From Vibrio sp. ED004 (GTDB lineage Bacteria; Pseudomonadota; Gammaproteobacteria; Enterobacterales; Vibrionaceae), in contig NZ_CP066149.1 in the NCBI RefSeq assembly GCF_023206395.1, positions 3,720,001 through 3,784,000 of the forward strand: a stretch of 64,000 bases of DNA, read 5' to 3'. Positions 55,209 through 64,000 of the stretch are shown here, in pieces. The notes under the pieces are model-generated. The model had not been told where the DNA came from. It did no database searches and saw only the letters and a list, made by a program, of their open reading frames with translations. The number at the start of each line of letters is the position of its first letter. Positions within the stretch are counted from its first letter, which is position 1. The position numbers and the translations under genes are program-made.

Positions 55209-55238
55209 ATGATGTAGCTCATTATTGAACTACATCAT
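55209..55238 (-). terminator. Hairpin after fnr
   Basis: ATGATGTAG pairs perfectly with CTACATCAT on the minus strand, followed by GTTTCTCTC, only a modest T tract. Confidence 0.5.
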
Positions 55239-55249
55239 TGATATCTAGA

Positions 55250-55996
55250 CTATTCTTTTGAAACGCCAGCAAGTTCCATCAACGCATCGTGATCTTCGAT
55301 AGTGATATATTTGCCTTTAACGCTCAAGATGTCTGCTTTTTGGAAACGACCTAAAAGACGGCTGATTGTTTCAACAGTCAAACCAAGGTAGTTACCAATA
55401 TCGCCGCGAGTCATCGTTAGGCGGAACTCGCGTGGGCTGAAGCCACGTTGAGAGAAGCGAGTAGAAAGATTGTAAAGGAATGCAGCAAGACGCTCTTCCG
55501 CGTTCTTCTTAGAAAGAAGCAGAATCATTTCTTGGTCACCTTTAATCTCGTTACTCATCAGACGCATAATTTGCTGACGCAATTTAGGCATTTTTCCTGA
55601 TAGGTCATCGAGAATCTCATATGGGATTTCACATACCATAGAAGTTTCTAGTGCTTGTGCGAAACTAGGGTGTAGGTCACCAGTAATCGCATCGAAGCCA
55701 ACAAGATCGCCCGCTAGGTGGAATGCAGTAATCTGCTCATCACCTTGCTCGGTAATCGTGTAGCTCTTGATCGTTCCAGAGCGAATAGCATATAGAGATT
55801 TAAGCTCGTCACCGGCTTTAAATAACTCTTGGCCTTTTTGAATAGGCTTTTTTCTCTCAATGATCTGATCAAGTTGATCGAGTTCAGATTCATTCAAAGT
55901 AAACGGAATACAGAGCTGGCTAATACTACAATCCTGGCAATGGATTGCACAGCCGCCAGACTGAACACGTTTCGTCACAGGCTTTTCAGAAATCAT
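55250..55996 (-). CDS. fnr: Oxygen-sensing transcriptional regulator FNR
   Basis: Global anaerobic regulator of 248 residues. The N-terminal cysteines C16, C20, C23 and C29 ([15 protein letters not shown]) and a later cysteine (SMVCEIP) bind the oxygen-labile 4Fe-4S cluster. The cyclic-nucleotide-type fold follows, then a helix-turn-helix with recognition helix [13 protein letters not shown]. It sits between uspE and the cco genes, the usual Vibrio order. An FNR box 17 bases before its ATG implies autoregulation. Probable targets in the window include cco and cyd genes. Confidence 0.96.
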   Translation of the reverse strand: MISEKPVTKRVQSGGCAIHCQDCSISQLCIPFTLNESELDQLDQIIERKKPIQKGQELFKAGDELKSLYAIRSGTIKSYTITEQGDEQITAFHLAGDLVGFDAITGDLHPSFAQALETSMVCEIPYEILDDLSGKMPKLRQQIMRLMSNEIKGDQEMILLLSKKNAEERLAAFLYNLSTRFSQRGFSPREFRLTMTRGDIGNYLGLTVETISRLLGRFQKADILSVKGKYITIEDHDALMELAGVSKE

Positions 55997-56012
55997 AACA
56001 ATCTTTCACTAT

Positions 56013-56026
56013 TTGATATACGTCAA
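56013..56026. promoter_or_regulatory. FNR box in the fnr promoter
   Basis: TTGAT-ATAC-GTCAA matches the FNR dyad TTGAT-N4-ATCAA with one mismatch. Its closeness to the start codon suggests autorepression, as in E. coli. Confidence 0.7.
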
Positions 56027-56082
56027 TATTTTAGCATTCCTTTATCCAGTTGGGTAGTAAAAAAACCGGATTTAAAGAATGG

Positions 56083-56757
56083 CTATACGGTATAAATAAT
56101 GAGCTGCAATGCCATATAACCGGTATAGAAACCGTAAATGAGGATTAAAATTGCGCCTAGTTGGCGGAATAAGTCAGCTTGTTGCAGTTTTTTGAGGAAA
56201 TTAGCGCCCATACCAACCGTCAGCATCGCTGGAAGCGTCCCTAAACCGAAGGCAAGCATGATGCCTGCTCCGTTATACCAACTTCCCGATACCGCAGCCC
56301 ACGTCAGCATTGAGTACACAAGGCCACATGGAAGCCAACCCCAGATAAAACCAAAAGGTAGGGCGTGACTTGGGTGTTTGAGCGGAAGAAAAGACTTACC
56401 GATGGGAGAGATATAACGCCAAAGCTTCTGGCCGACTTTTTCAAAGAACAACAAGCCGAACCACCATTTGCCAATGTATAAGCCTAAGATGATCATAAAG
56501 ACAGCAGCAAACAGACGAAGCCAACCGAGCAAAGCATTAAAATCGCTGAGCTGGCCAATCGAAGAGATTGCTCCACCTATTACACCACCAATCACGGCAT
56601 AGCTTAATAGGCGTCCAAGGTTATATAGGAGAGGGATAACAGGGGAAGGTTTGGCATTACCGATCGAAAGTAGCGACGCAATACCACCACACATTCCCAT
56701 GCAGTGGCCCGCGCCGATCAATCCAACTACAAAAGCTCCGATCCAATCAGGCGTCAT
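56083..56757 (-). CDS. TauE/SafE-type membrane protein of the cbb3 assembly cluster
   Basis: Membrane protein of 224 residues with six hydrophobic segments. It has the paired cysteine motif GHCMGMCGGIASL and WGWLPCGLVYSML, as in DsbD-like or UreH-like heavy-metal transport proteins. Such genes lie at the end of ccoGHIS clusters and are often called sulfite exporter family or UreH-like. A role in copper supply to cbb3 oxidase is an inference from context. It overlaps ccoS by 11 bases. Confidence 0.83.
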   Translation of the reverse strand: MTPDWIGAFVVGLIGAGHCMGMCGGIASLLSIGNAKPSPVIPLLYNLGRLLSYAVIGGVIGGAISSIGQLSDFNALLGWLRLFAAVFMIILGLYIGKWWFGLLFFEKVGQKLWRYISPIGKSFLPLKHPSHALPFGFIWGWLPCGLVYSMLTWAAVSGSWYNGAGIMLAFGLGTLPAMLTVGMGANFLKKLQQADLFRQLGAILILIYGFYTGYMALQLIIYTV

Positions 56758-56983
56758 TATTCTTTTTATCTAAGTTAGGTTGGCTTTCTGTATTAGCTTT
56801 TTCATTCTTAACAGGCTTATTGTCCGAATGATTGTGAGCCTTTTCGTCTTCATCAAACAGAATGTTATGACCTTGGCGCTCAAGGTCTTCAAACTGTTCA
56901 CTCTTAACGGCCCATAGAAAGATACCGACAGCGATACATACAAGTACGATCGCGATTGGAATGAGTATGTATAAACTTTCCAT
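56747..56983 (-). CDS. ccoS: cbb3-type oxidase assembly protein CcoS
   Basis: Short membrane protein of 78 residues with one N-terminal helix (MESLYILIPIAIVLVCIAVGIFLWAVKSEQFEDLE) and the CcoS motif DLERQGHNILFDED. Needed for cofactor insertion into cbb3 oxidase. Its polar, Asn-rich tail is longer than average. It overlaps ccoI by one base. Confidence 0.92.
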   Translation of the reverse strand: MESLYILIPIAIVLVCIAVGIFLWAVKSEQFEDLERQGHNILFDEDEKAHNHSDNKPVKNEKANTESQPNLDKKNNDA

Positions 56984-59355
56984 TATTTACCTTGCTCTTT
57001 TAAAAGCCTTAACGAGTTAGACACAACAATAATAGAGCTAGCAGACATGCCTACAACGGCGATGTAAGGAGCAACCAAACCAGCGACAGCCAATGGAAGA
57101 ATAAGCAGGTTATATCCCAACGACCATGCAAGGTTCTCGCGGATTATCTTACGCGTTTTTAGCGCCAAAGTACGCGACTTCAGTAATCTATCGAGTTTGT
57201 CGCCCAATAACACCATGTCTGCAGATGCTTTAGCCACGTCTGTACCGCCGCCCATAGCGACAGAAAGGTGAGCACCCGCAAGAATAGGGGCATCGTTAAT
57301 TCCATCGCCAACCATCATTGTGATGTCACTTGCGTCTCTAGAGTTGAGGTAAGCCAACTTATCTTCAGGTTTTGCGTTCGCGACGATATCGGTAATACCA
57401 ATCTCTTCAGCAACAGGCTTTGCGTTAATCAACGAGTCACCAGTCAGCAAGGTGGTTTTGATACCCGCTTCTTTGAATTGCTTAATGAACTCGATACTTT
57501 CTTTGCGAATCGGATCTTCATAAGTAAATGTCGCGATATGGCGACCGGCCAATGACAGGTAGATACCGTTGCTTTCGGAGGGCTGAGATTCACCAAGAAT
57601 GAACTCACTGCTACCGATCGCTACTTCTTGACCATTCCACTCACCAGTAATACCCGAGCCAATCACATTGTTAACCGATTCTACTTCGATATCCTCTGCA
57701 ACATAGCTCTTGAACGCTGTAGCAATAGGGTGGTTCGCGTGTTGTTCAAGGCTTGCAGCAACTTGTAAGCATGTCTCTTTATCAAGCTCTGAGAAGGTCT
57801 CAACTTGGCTGATACGAATATCACCCTCAGTCAATGTACCCGTCTTATCGATGATTAAGTGATTCACTTTACACAAGGTCTCAAATACGTGGCCTTTACG
57901 GAGCAAAATACCAAAGTTACCCATACGAGAGGTTGAACAAGTAATCGCTGTTGGTGTAGCAAGCGATAGAGCACACGGACAAGTCGCAACAAGTACCGAA
58001 AGCATGATCCAAAACGCGTCTTCAGGACGTGTTTGGTGCCAGTAAAACCAGGTGCCGAACGAAATAATCAGAATCACCGCGACAAAGTATCGAGCAACCA
58101 CATCCGCAACCTCTGCGATGCGAGGCTTAGACAGTTGCGCTTCATCCTGCAGACGCACGATATTGGAAATCACTGAATCTGCTTTAGAGGTCATCACTTC
58201 CAATTCAAACGATTCATCACCATTCAATGTGCCAGCAAAGACGGTATCGCCTTCGTTTTTCACCACATGGATAGATTCGCCAGTCAGCATAGATTCATCG
58301 ATGTGGATTCGGCCAGACAGCACTTTGCCATCCGCAGGAATGTGTTCACCCGGAAGTACGCGGATCTGATCGCCTACTTTTAAGGTTTTCACTGGAACTT
58401 GTTCGCCGTCTAACGTTGTCGCCATTGCAGGAACCAACTTAAGCAGGTTACCACTGGCTGCAGCCGCTTTACGACGTGCGCGCATTTCAAGAAAACGACC
58501 AAGCAATAGGAAGAAGGTGAACATCGAAATCGATTCAAAGAACACTTCGCCTTTTTCTGTCACGGTTGCAACCAAGCTCGCCACGTAGGCAAACAAAAGA
58601 GCAATCGACACAGGCACATCCATACCTAACGTTCGGCCTTTGATGCTTCGCCATGCATTGATATAGAAAGGCAACGCAGAATAGAGTAGAACCGGTGTTG
58701 CGAAGATCAAGCTGACCCAACGGAAGTAGTTTTTAAACTCAGGCTCAAGATTACCAAACACTTCAAGGTATAGCGCTACTGCCAGCATCATCACCTGCAT
58801 GGTAGCTAGGCCAGCCACACCAAGGCGATACAAGTAGTTCTTCATTGAGCGGTGGTAGGCCGCTTCTTGTTGGTCTGCCTCGAAAGGCGCCGCTTTGTAG
58901 CCTAAGGTATGGATTGCAGATAACAACTCGCTCAGTTTAACTTGCGTGTTATCCCAGCTAAGTAGCGCACGGTTAGTGGTGGTATTCACACGAATGCTAC
59001 CAACACCTTGTTTAGAAGAGACTTGCTTCTCAATAAGCCATGCACAGGCGGCACAAGAGACACCTTCTAGTGACAATGTCACTTCAGAGATATTTTCGGA
59101 GTTACGAACGAATTCTAATTGAACATCTTCGTTGTCGTAATGACTGAGTGCCAGCAGTTGCTCTGGCACTAGATCAGCTTTTTCAGCAGGAGCGGTGCGA
59201 TATTGGTAGTAAGAAACCAAACCGCTATCAACGATTGTCTGGGCTACGGTTTCGCAACCCGGACAACACATCTTACGAGTCGATCCTAAGATCTCTACTT
59301 TAAAATCCGTTTCCGCTGGTACATCTTCACCGCAGTGATAACAGGATTCACACAT
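56983..59355 (-). CDS. ccoI: Copper P-type ATPase CcoI for cbb3 oxidase
   Basis: Exports copper for cbb3 assembly. The protein is 790 residues. The N-terminal cysteine-rich part (CYHCGE, CCPGCETV) is followed by a heavy-metal-associated domain with GVSCAACAWLIEKQ. The transmembrane CPC metal site (ATCPCALSLATPTAI), phosphorylation motif DKTGTLTEG and hinge MVGDGINDAPIL are all intact. The double N-terminal metal region distinguishes CcoI from CopA. It lies between ccoH (five-base gap) and ccoS (one-base overlap). Confidence 0.95.
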   Translation of the reverse strand: MCESCYHCGEDVPAETDFKVEILGSTRKMCCPGCETVAQTIVDSGLVSYYQYRTAPAEKADLVPEQLLALSHYDNEDVQLEFVRNSENISEVTLSLEGVSCAACAWLIEKQVSSKQGVGSIRVNTTTNRALLSWDNTQVKLSELLSAIHTLGYKAAPFEADQQEAAYHRSMKNYLYRLGVAGLATMQVMMLAVALYLEVFGNLEPEFKNYFRWVSLIFATPVLLYSALPFYINAWRSIKGRTLGMDVPVSIALLFAYVASLVATVTEKGEVFFESISMFTFFLLLGRFLEMRARRKAAAASGNLLKLVPAMATTLDGEQVPVKTLKVGDQIRVLPGEHIPADGKVLSGRIHIDESMLTGESIHVVKNEGDTVFAGTLNGDESFELEVMTSKADSVISNIVRLQDEAQLSKPRIAEVADVVARYFVAVILIISFGTWFYWHQTRPEDAFWIMLSVLVATCPCALSLATPTAITCSTSRMGNFGILLRKGHVFETLCKVNHLIIDKTGTLTEGDIRISQVETFSELDKETCLQVAASLEQHANHPIATAFKSYVAEDIEVESVNNVIGSGITGEWNGQEVAIGSSEFILGESQPSESNGIYLSLAGRHIATFTYEDPIRKESIEFIKQFKEAGIKTTLLTGDSLINAKPVAEEIGITDIVANAKPEDKLAYLNSRDASDITMMVGDGINDAPILAGAHLSVAMGGGTDVAKASADMVLLGDKLDRLLKSRTLALKTRKIIRENLAWSLGYNLLILPLAVAGLVAPYIAVVGMSASSIIVVSNSLRLLKEQGK

Positions 59356-59360
59356 AAGCT

Positions 59361-59840
59361 TTAGTTCGTTAGTTGAGTGGGAGTTTCAATAGGGAAGTTC
59401 ATACGACCTTGCACTAACCATTCTGAATCGTGCGGAGACAGCTCGATAAACCATGGACCTTGCATTTCGTGGTCTAGAGTCAAGGTGTAGTTGCCTCGCG
59501 CATCTGCAGTAAGCAGTTGAGTGAAATCACGGTCAGGTAGCGTTCTGTGAACGAACATCGCGTTAATCGCAGGGAAGTGTTCAAGTTTACCTTTATCTAG
59601 AGTAATGATAACCGAGTTACCTTTCTCGTTAACTAAAGCTGACAGGCCTAATTCTTTAGCGATGTTTACTTTCGAAATATCGACATTAATGCCTTTTCCT
59701 TTTTTATAGTAATCCTCAGTCACTAGGTCTACAGAGTTCTGTGTAAACACAATAACCGTCATGATCGTCCAAATAACTACTGTTGCTGGCAACGCGATTA
59801 AGAACCACGGCCAAAACTGTTTATACCAAGGCTTTACCAT
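59361..59840 (-). CDS. ccoH: FixH-family protein CcoH
   Basis: Membrane-anchored periplasmic protein of 159 residues needed for stable cbb3 complex. One N-terminal helix (FWPWFLIALPATVVIWTIMTVIVFT) is followed by a beta-rich domain with LVTEDYYKKGKGINVDISK and FPIETPTQL. It starts the assembly operon, 85 bases after ccoP, with a hairpin in between. Confidence 0.9.
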   Translation of the reverse strand: MVKPWYKQFWPWFLIALPATVVIWTIMTVIVFTQNSVDLVTEDYYKKGKGINVDISKVNIAKELGLSALVNEKGNSVIITLDKGKLEHFPAINAMFVHRTLPDRDFTQLLTADARGNYTLTLDHEMQGPWFIELSPHDSEWLVQGRMNFPIETPTQLTN

Positions 59841-59892
59841 AAAAAATATCTCAAAAAAGAATAAAAAGAAGGGGTTATAAAATAAAGGAAAG

Positions 59893-59915
59893 ACAGCCTC
59901 TTAGAAAGAGGCTGT
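59893..59915 (-). terminator. Terminator or attenuator between ccoP and ccoH
   Basis: ACAGCCTCTT and AAGAGGCTGT form a perfect 10-bp stem with loop TCT on the minus strand, followed by T-rich sequence. It separates structural from assembly genes and may permit partial read-through. Confidence 0.7.
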
Positions 59916-59925
59916 TATTGAAATG

Positions 59926-60900
59926 TTACTTATTATCCGAGTTGCTTAAGCTCCACACGTAAGATGAAACCAGTTGTACTTTGTCTTCGCCTAGAATGTC
60001 TTTCCAAGCAGGCATTACGCCAGAACGTCCGTACATAACTGTTTCAGTTACATCTGCGCGTGAATCGCCAAACAACCAATCGCGGTCAGTCAGGTCAGGA
60101 GCGCCAACAGCAGGGTTACCCTTACCATCAGTACCGTGACACGCAGCACACACTACAAAGCGAGCTTTACCAGCTTCTGCTTCACGTGCGTTTACGCTAC
60201 GACCAGAAAGGCTAAGAGTGTAGCTAACTACTTCTTTTACGCCTTCTTCGCCAAGCGCGTCTTTCCAACCTGGCATTTGACCAACACGACCGTGCATAAC
60301 TGTTGTTACGATAGCCTCAGGTTCGCCGCCATATAGCCATGCGTCGTCAGTTAGGTTAGGGAAACCTTTCTGACCACGTGCATCAGAGCCGTGACACTGA
60401 GAACAGTTTTGCAAGAATAAACGTTGACCCACTTTGATTGCGTCAGCATCTGATGCAATGTCAGGGATTGAACGTAAACCATTTTCGTCGAGAGCAAGCT
60501 TTCTGAATGCTTCACCGAAGTAGGTGTCTGCATCATCAAGCTCTTTCGCGTACGCATCTAACTGTTTGTTTGCTTGCGCAGCAGCAATTGCAGAGCGAGA
60601 CTCTTCAATGCTACGAACTTCTTGGTTTGAACTTGTCCAACCTAGTAGACCTTTAAAGTTGCCAAGGCCTGGGTATAGAGCAAGGTAAACCGCAGCAAAA
60701 ACAATCGTACTGATGAAAAGGTATGTCCACCATTTTGGTAGTGGGTTGTTAAGCTCACGAATACCATCGTATTCATGGCCCATATCATGACCTTCTTCAA
60801 CGCCTGTTTTATCTTTAAAACACCAACGAAGTAAGACAGCACAACCAATTAGGGTACCAATCGTAATCGCACTAACCCAGATACTCCAGAATGTACTCAT
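59926..60900 (-). CDS. ccoP: cbb3 oxidase dihaem cytochrome c subunit CcoP
   Basis: Membrane-anchored dihaem protein of 324 residues. Two membrane segments near 10-30 and 58-78 are followed by two cytochrome c domains with CSQCH (about residue 162) and CAACH (about 248). Axial methionines are likely in GQMPGW and GVMPAW. It delivers electrons to CcoO and CcoN. Its start shares bases with the ccoQ stop (TAATG). Confidence 0.95.
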   Translation of the reverse strand: MSTFWSIWVSAITIGTLIGCAVLLRWCFKDKTGVEEGHDMGHEYDGIRELNNPLPKWWTYLFISTIVFAAVYLALYPGLGNFKGLLGWTSSNQEVRSIEESRSAIAAAQANKQLDAYAKELDDADTYFGEAFRKLALDENGLRSIPDIASDADAIKVGQRLFLQNCSQCHGSDARGQKGFPNLTDDAWLYGGEPEAIVTTVMHGRVGQMPGWKDALGEEGVKEVVSYTLSLSGRSVNAREAEAGKARFVVCAACHGTDGKGNPAVGAPDLTDRDWLFGDSRADVTETVMYGRSGVMPAWKDILGEDKVQLVSSYVWSLSNSDNK

Positions 60901-61076
60901 TACTTTGTCACTCCTTCATTTTTAGAACTTGTTGCTGGCTCGTCGTCAGCAAACACTAGGTTCGCGTCTTCGTCGAAACGTGATTTACGGTTTTTGCCGT
61001 ATGCCCACCAAACAATGCCGATGAAGCAAGCAAAAACAGTCACGGTCCAAACACTTTGAAATGTAATAATGTCCAT
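60900..61076 (-). CDS. ccoQ: cbb3 oxidase small subunit CcoQ
   Basis: A 58-residue single-helix subunit: MDIITFQSVWTVTVFACFIG, then IVWWAYGKNRKSRFDEDANL with the typical KSRFDEDANLVF motif. It stabilises CcoP in the complex. It lies nine bases after ccoO and overlaps the ccoP ATG. Confidence 0.94.
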   Translation of the reverse strand: MDIITFQSVWTVTVFACFIGIVWWAYGKNRKSRFDEDANLVFADDEPATSSKNEGVTK

Positions 61077-61085
61077 AATTATTCC

Positions 61086-61706
61086 TTATTTCATTGCGTG
61101 GCCAAGCGATTGAAGGTAAGCGATGATTGCATCCATCTCTGTTTTTCCTTCAACATCTTGTTTAGCGTTAGCAATTTGTTCGTCTGTGTAAGGAACACCA
61201 AATTGATTACGGAAGAGTTCAAGCTTCTGTTGAGTCAATTTGCCATCAAGTACATTCTCAGCAAGCCATGGGAAACCAGGCATGTTTGATTCAGGAACAA
61301 GTTCACGAGGGTCGATAAGGTGAACACGGTGCCACTCATCAGAGTAACGATCACCAACACGTGCTAGATCAGGACCAGTACGCTTAGAGCCCCATAGAAA
61401 TGGGTGTTCCCAAACGCTTTCGCCAGCTACAGAGTAGTGGCCGTAACGTTCAGTCTCAGAGCGGAAAGGACGAATCATTTGGCTGTGACATACGTTACAA
61501 CCTTCACGAATGTAGATATCACGACCTTCCATTTCCAGAGCAGAGTAAACACGTAGGTTTTCTACAGGTTCAGTTGTCTGCTTTTGGAAGATAAGAGGGG
61601 TAATTTCTACTAAAGCACCAAAACTGATAGCAATAACGATCAAGATCGCTAGTAGGCCAACGTTCTTTTCTACCAACTCATGGCGATTATTTGAATTTGA
61701 GCTCAT
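61086..61706 (-). CDS. ccoO: cbb3 oxidase monohaem cytochrome c subunit CcoO
   Basis: Membrane-anchored cytochrome c of 206 residues. An N-terminal helix ([23 protein letters not shown]) precedes the haem motif [12 protein letters not shown], with [14 protein letters not shown] and [13 protein letters not shown] conserved in CcoO. It is 11 bases after ccoN. It passes electrons from CcoP to CcoN. Confidence 0.95.
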   Translation of the reverse strand: MSSNSNNRHELVEKNVGLLAILIVIAISFGALVEITPLIFQKQTTEPVENLRVYSALEMEGRDIYIREGCNVCHSQMIRPFRSETERYGHYSVAGESVWEHPFLWGSKRTGPDLARVGDRYSDEWHRVHLIDPRELVPESNMPGFPWLAENVLDGKLTQQKLELFRNQFGVPYTDEQIANAKQDVEGKTEMDAIIAYLQSLGHAMK

Positions 61707-61717
61707 TCTAAATCTCC

Positions 61718-63145
61718 TTAAGCCGGTTGAGCGATAGCTTTAAGGCTATCTTTAGGTGCAGAAACAGTTTTGTACGTGTTGTATGCCATTAAGAACATAC
61801 CAGATAGGAAGATGAAACCACCTAGGAAACGTACAAAGTAGAACGGGTAAGACGCTTCTACAGATTCAACGAAGCTGTAAGTTAATGTACCGTCAGAGTT
61901 AACTGCACGCCACATCAGACCTTGCATCACACCAGAGATCCACATTGCAACAATGTAGAAAACCGTACCAATCGTTGCTAACCAGAAGTGAACATTGATT
62001 AGAGATACAGAGTACATACGCTCTTGACCAAATAGTTTAGGAACTAAGTGGTAAACCGAACCGATAGAAACCATTGCAACCCAACCTAACGCACCAGAGT
62101 GAACGTGACCAATAGTCCAGTCCGTGTAGTGAGATAGTGCGTTAACCGTTTTGATTGCCATCATTGGGCCTTCGAAAGTCGACATGCCGTAGAATGATAG
62201 AGAAACGATTAGGAAACGTAGGATTGGGTCGTAGCGAAGCTTATGCCACGCGCCAGATAGAGTCATAATACCGTTGATCATGCCACCCCAAGAAGGAGCA
62301 AACAGAACCAAAGACATAACCATACCTAGAGACTGAGTCCAGTCAGGAAGTGCAGTGTAGTGTAGGTGGTGAGGACCAGCCCAAATATACAGAGACACAA
62401 GAGCCCAGAAGTGAACGATCGACAAACGGTAAGAATAAACAGGGCGACCAGCTTGTTTAGGAACGAAGTAGTACATCATACCAAGGAAACCAGCTGTCAA
62501 TAGGAAGCCTACCGCATTGTGTCCGTACCACCATTGCACCATTGCATCAATTGCACCTGAGTAAATCGAGTACGATTTAAACGCAGATACAGGAACAGCT
62601 AAGCTGTTAACGATGTGCAACACGGCAACCGTGATGATGAAGGCTCCGAAGAACCAGTTTGCTACGTAAATGTGCGATGTTTTACGCTTAATCATAGTTC
62701 CGAAGAACACGACCGCATAAGCTACCCACACAAGAGTAATAGCAATATCGATTGGCCATTCTAGTTCTGCGTATTCTTTACCAGAGGTCAAACCTAACGG
62801 TAAAGTAATTGCAGCGGACAGGATAATCGCTTGCCAACCCCAAAAGGTAAAGGCTACGAGAGGGCCACCAAAGAGACGCGTCTGACAGGTACGTTGCACA
62901 ACATAATATGATGTTGCAAACAGCGCACTTGTACCGAACGCAAAAATAACCGCATTAGTATGCAGGGGACGTAAACGACTGTACGTCAACCACGGCGTAT
63001 CAAAGTTTAGCTGTGGCCAAACTAATTGAGCGGCAATCAAAACACCAACGCCCATACCGACAATACCCCACAAAATTGTAACGAGGGTAAATTGACGGAC
63101 GACCGTATAGTTGTAGTTTTGTTCAAGCTGCTTTTCTTGGCTCAT
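61718..63145 (-). CDS. ccoN: cbb3 oxidase catalytic subunit CcoN
   Basis: Catalytic haem-copper subunit of 475 residues with about 12 helices. Histidine ligands lie in [17 protein letters not shown] (Cu and haem site), [11 protein letters not shown] and [11 protein letters not shown]. Proton-pathway and catalytic tyrosine regions are as in cbb3 oxidases. I placed the start at ATG 63145, which has GGAAG seven bases upstream; another ATG two codons earlier is too close to it. First gene of ccoNOQP. I find only one FNR half-site (TTGAT near 63315), no full box. Confidence 0.95.
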   Translation of the reverse strand: MSQEKQLEQNYNYTVVRQFTLVTILWGIVGMGVGVLIAAQLVWPQLNFDTPWLTYSRLRPLHTNAVIFAFGTSALFATSYYVVQRTCQTRLFGGPLVAFTFWGWQAIILSAAITLPLGLTSGKEYAELEWPIDIAITLVWVAYAVVFFGTMIKRKTSHIYVANWFFGAFIITVAVLHIVNSLAVPVSAFKSYSIYSGAIDAMVQWWYGHNAVGFLLTAGFLGMMYYFVPKQAGRPVYSYRLSIVHFWALVSLYIWAGPHHLHYTALPDWTQSLGMVMSLVLFAPSWGGMINGIMTLSGAWHKLRYDPILRFLIVSLSFYGMSTFEGPMMAIKTVNALSHYTDWTIGHVHSGALGWVAMVSIGSVYHLVPKLFGQERMYSVSLINVHFWLATIGTVFYIVAMWISGVMQGLMWRAVNSDGTLTYSFVESVEASYPFYFVRFLGGFIFLSGMFLMAYNTYKTVSAPKDSLKAIAQPA

Positions 63146-63403
63146 TTGCATGCTTCCAATTTCTTATTTACTACACTTTACTTCCAACACGACTCACGTC
63201 GTAATGCCACCCAAATTAGAAAAGGAAATGCAGCCTATTCAGGGCTTTATTTCCACTTGCTGATTTTAAAAAAAAGTGGCATTTTCAACGCGACACTATA
63301 CTTGAATTAACAAATCAATGACAGAGTAGTAACCTTACGCTTGGTCTGGAATTGGATTTTTATTTAAAAACTTTGAACTTTGTAACAAGGAGTAAAGATT
63401 ATA

Positions 63404-63769
63404 ATGGCGGCACAAAAGCTAACAAAAGGCAGGCTTGTTCAAATTATCGTCATGTTGGTTATTTTAATAGCTGCATTTACTTGGAGAACAGTAACATACG
63501 ATAATAACGAAACAGTAAACTGTATAGTTTCAAAACCTTGTGAATTTGGTATTGATAATCATAATGTTTTAATTTCAGCCGATAACCTAGGCTATTCGAT
63601 CGAAACATCTAAAACTGGCAAATTTATCATTAACTACAATGAAAGCGGAATATTGGAAGAGAAAGGGCCTTCAAATTGGCTGTTACAAACCGATGATAAT
63701 AGTTCCTCAATAACAGTTACATTTCCACAACAGATAAGCACGTTTTCTGTAAACCTCTCTAAAGAGTAA
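63404..63769 (+). CDS. Hypothetical membrane-anchored periplasmic protein
   Basis: A 121-residue protein I do not recognise. One helix (LVQIIVMLVILIAAFTWRTV) anchors it. The outside part has two cysteines (NCIVSKPCEF), perhaps a disulfide, and beta-like, Asn/Ser-rich sequence reminiscent of small copper-chaperone or FixH-like folds, though no metal motif is evident. Ribosome site AAGGAG precedes the ATG. It lies divergently from ccoN, so a role linked to the oxidase is possible but unproved. AT content is slightly higher than in neighbouring genes. Confidence 0.65.
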   Translation: MAAQKLTKGRLVQIIVMLVILIAAFTWRTVTYDNNETVNCIVSKPCEFGIDNHNVLISADNLGYSIETSKTGKFIINYNESGILEEKGPSNWLLQTDDNSSSITVTFPQQISTFSVNLSKE

Positions 63770-63884
63770 TAGAGCGAAAACTTGGACACACCTCGGCGCT
63801 TTTGATAGAAATATGTACCAAATCAGTGAAACACAATGCATTAAAGTGTTATAAAGACAACATTAATAAAGTTTCCAGAAATCT

Positions 63885-64000
63885 ATGAAATTTCTATCAA
63901 AAGTCTCTTATTCGCTAGACGATAAAATCGCGGTAGATGAGTTGCTCAATGGGGTCGAAAACCCTGACAATATTGCCTGTCTTATTTGTTACTGCACAGA
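63885..64000 (+). CDS. 5' end of a gene cut by the window edge
   Basis: ATG at 63885 opens a frame that runs beyond the window (38 codons seen). The start is MKFLSKVSYSLDDKIAVDEL, then LNGVENPDNIACLICYCTE. The run NIACLICYCT resembles the first strand of FIST-type sensory domains, but the piece is too short to be sure. The 115 bases before it show no strong terminator or promoter. Confidence 0.55.
   Translation, partial: MKFLSKVSYSLDDKIAVDELLNGVENPDNIACLICYCT

Noticed and set aside
63152..63403. Complete FNR box upstream of ccoN
   Set aside because: Only a TTGAT half is present near 63315 (minus strand); the other half does not match.
1..64000. CRISPR arrays, tRNA or rRNA genes, insertion sequences, prophage
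   Set aside because: No regularly spaced repeats, clover-leaf genes, transposases, integrases or phage genes were seen on reading the window.

Overview
This window is chromosomal DNA of a marine gammaproteobacterium. Gene content, gene order and protein sequence point to Vibrio, most likely the Splendidus clade; the genus is a confident call and the clade is an impression. About 60 genes are densely packed, mostly in operons. I see no rRNA, tRNA, insertion sequence, prophage, integron or CRISPR array, and base composition looks even, so this is ordinary core Vibrio sequence with a few accessory-looking operons.

Layout. 1-5.7 kb: sterol-desaturase-like protein, tapT, nagK, a DUF2960 protein and a TPR-GAF-GGDEF diguanylate cyclase. 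5.8-14.4 kb: molybdenum/tungsten cofactor genes (mobB-moeA fusion, mobA), a tungstate-type ABC importer (tupABC), and a divergent sigma-54 response regulator with its histidine kinase. 14.7-23.8 kb: two chemoreceptors, an MscS channel paired with a membrane ATPase, and ybiT. 24.1-30.7 kb: cytochrome bd oxidase (cydABX) downstream of a translationally coupled five-gene operon: a periplasmic MBL-fold protein, an HvfA-like cysteine-rich precursor, the DUF692 enzyme HvfB, its partner HvfC and the DoxX protein HvfD. 31.1-41.3 kb: formate dehydrogenase locus (fdhD, DUF3305, DUF3306, polyferredoxin, TorD-like chaperone, small TAT protein, alpha, beta and gamma subunits, and a small membrane protein). 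41.7-50.1 kb: amtB, cobB, a diguanylate cyclase and potABCD with two potD paralogs. 50.4-54 kb: membrane protein, Bax-like glucosaminidase, DUF2987 protein, ttcA. 54.2-63.1 kb: uspE, fnr, and the cbb3 oxidase operons ccoNOQP and ccoH-ccoI-ccoS-safE. The window ends in a small anchored protein and a truncated gene.

How it fits together. Much of the window concerns respiration at low oxygen: two high-affinity oxidases, FNR, formate dehydrogenase and its cofactor supply. The most interesting regulatory reading is that good sigma-54 promoter sequences (GG, exactly 10 bases, GC, in TTGG...TTGC context) precede tupA, fdhD, the DUF3305 gene and the formate dehydrogenase operon. Two of these regions also share dyad-like ACAAAATGTC elements at enhancer distance. 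With the adjacent sigma-54 regulator and kinase, this suggests one formate dehydrogenase/tungstate regulon. amtB has its own sigma-54 promoter with NtrC-like half-sites. The most interesting gene system is the MBL-HvfABCD operon, a probable modified-peptide copper metallophore pathway with an unusual precursor and an extra metallohydrolase.
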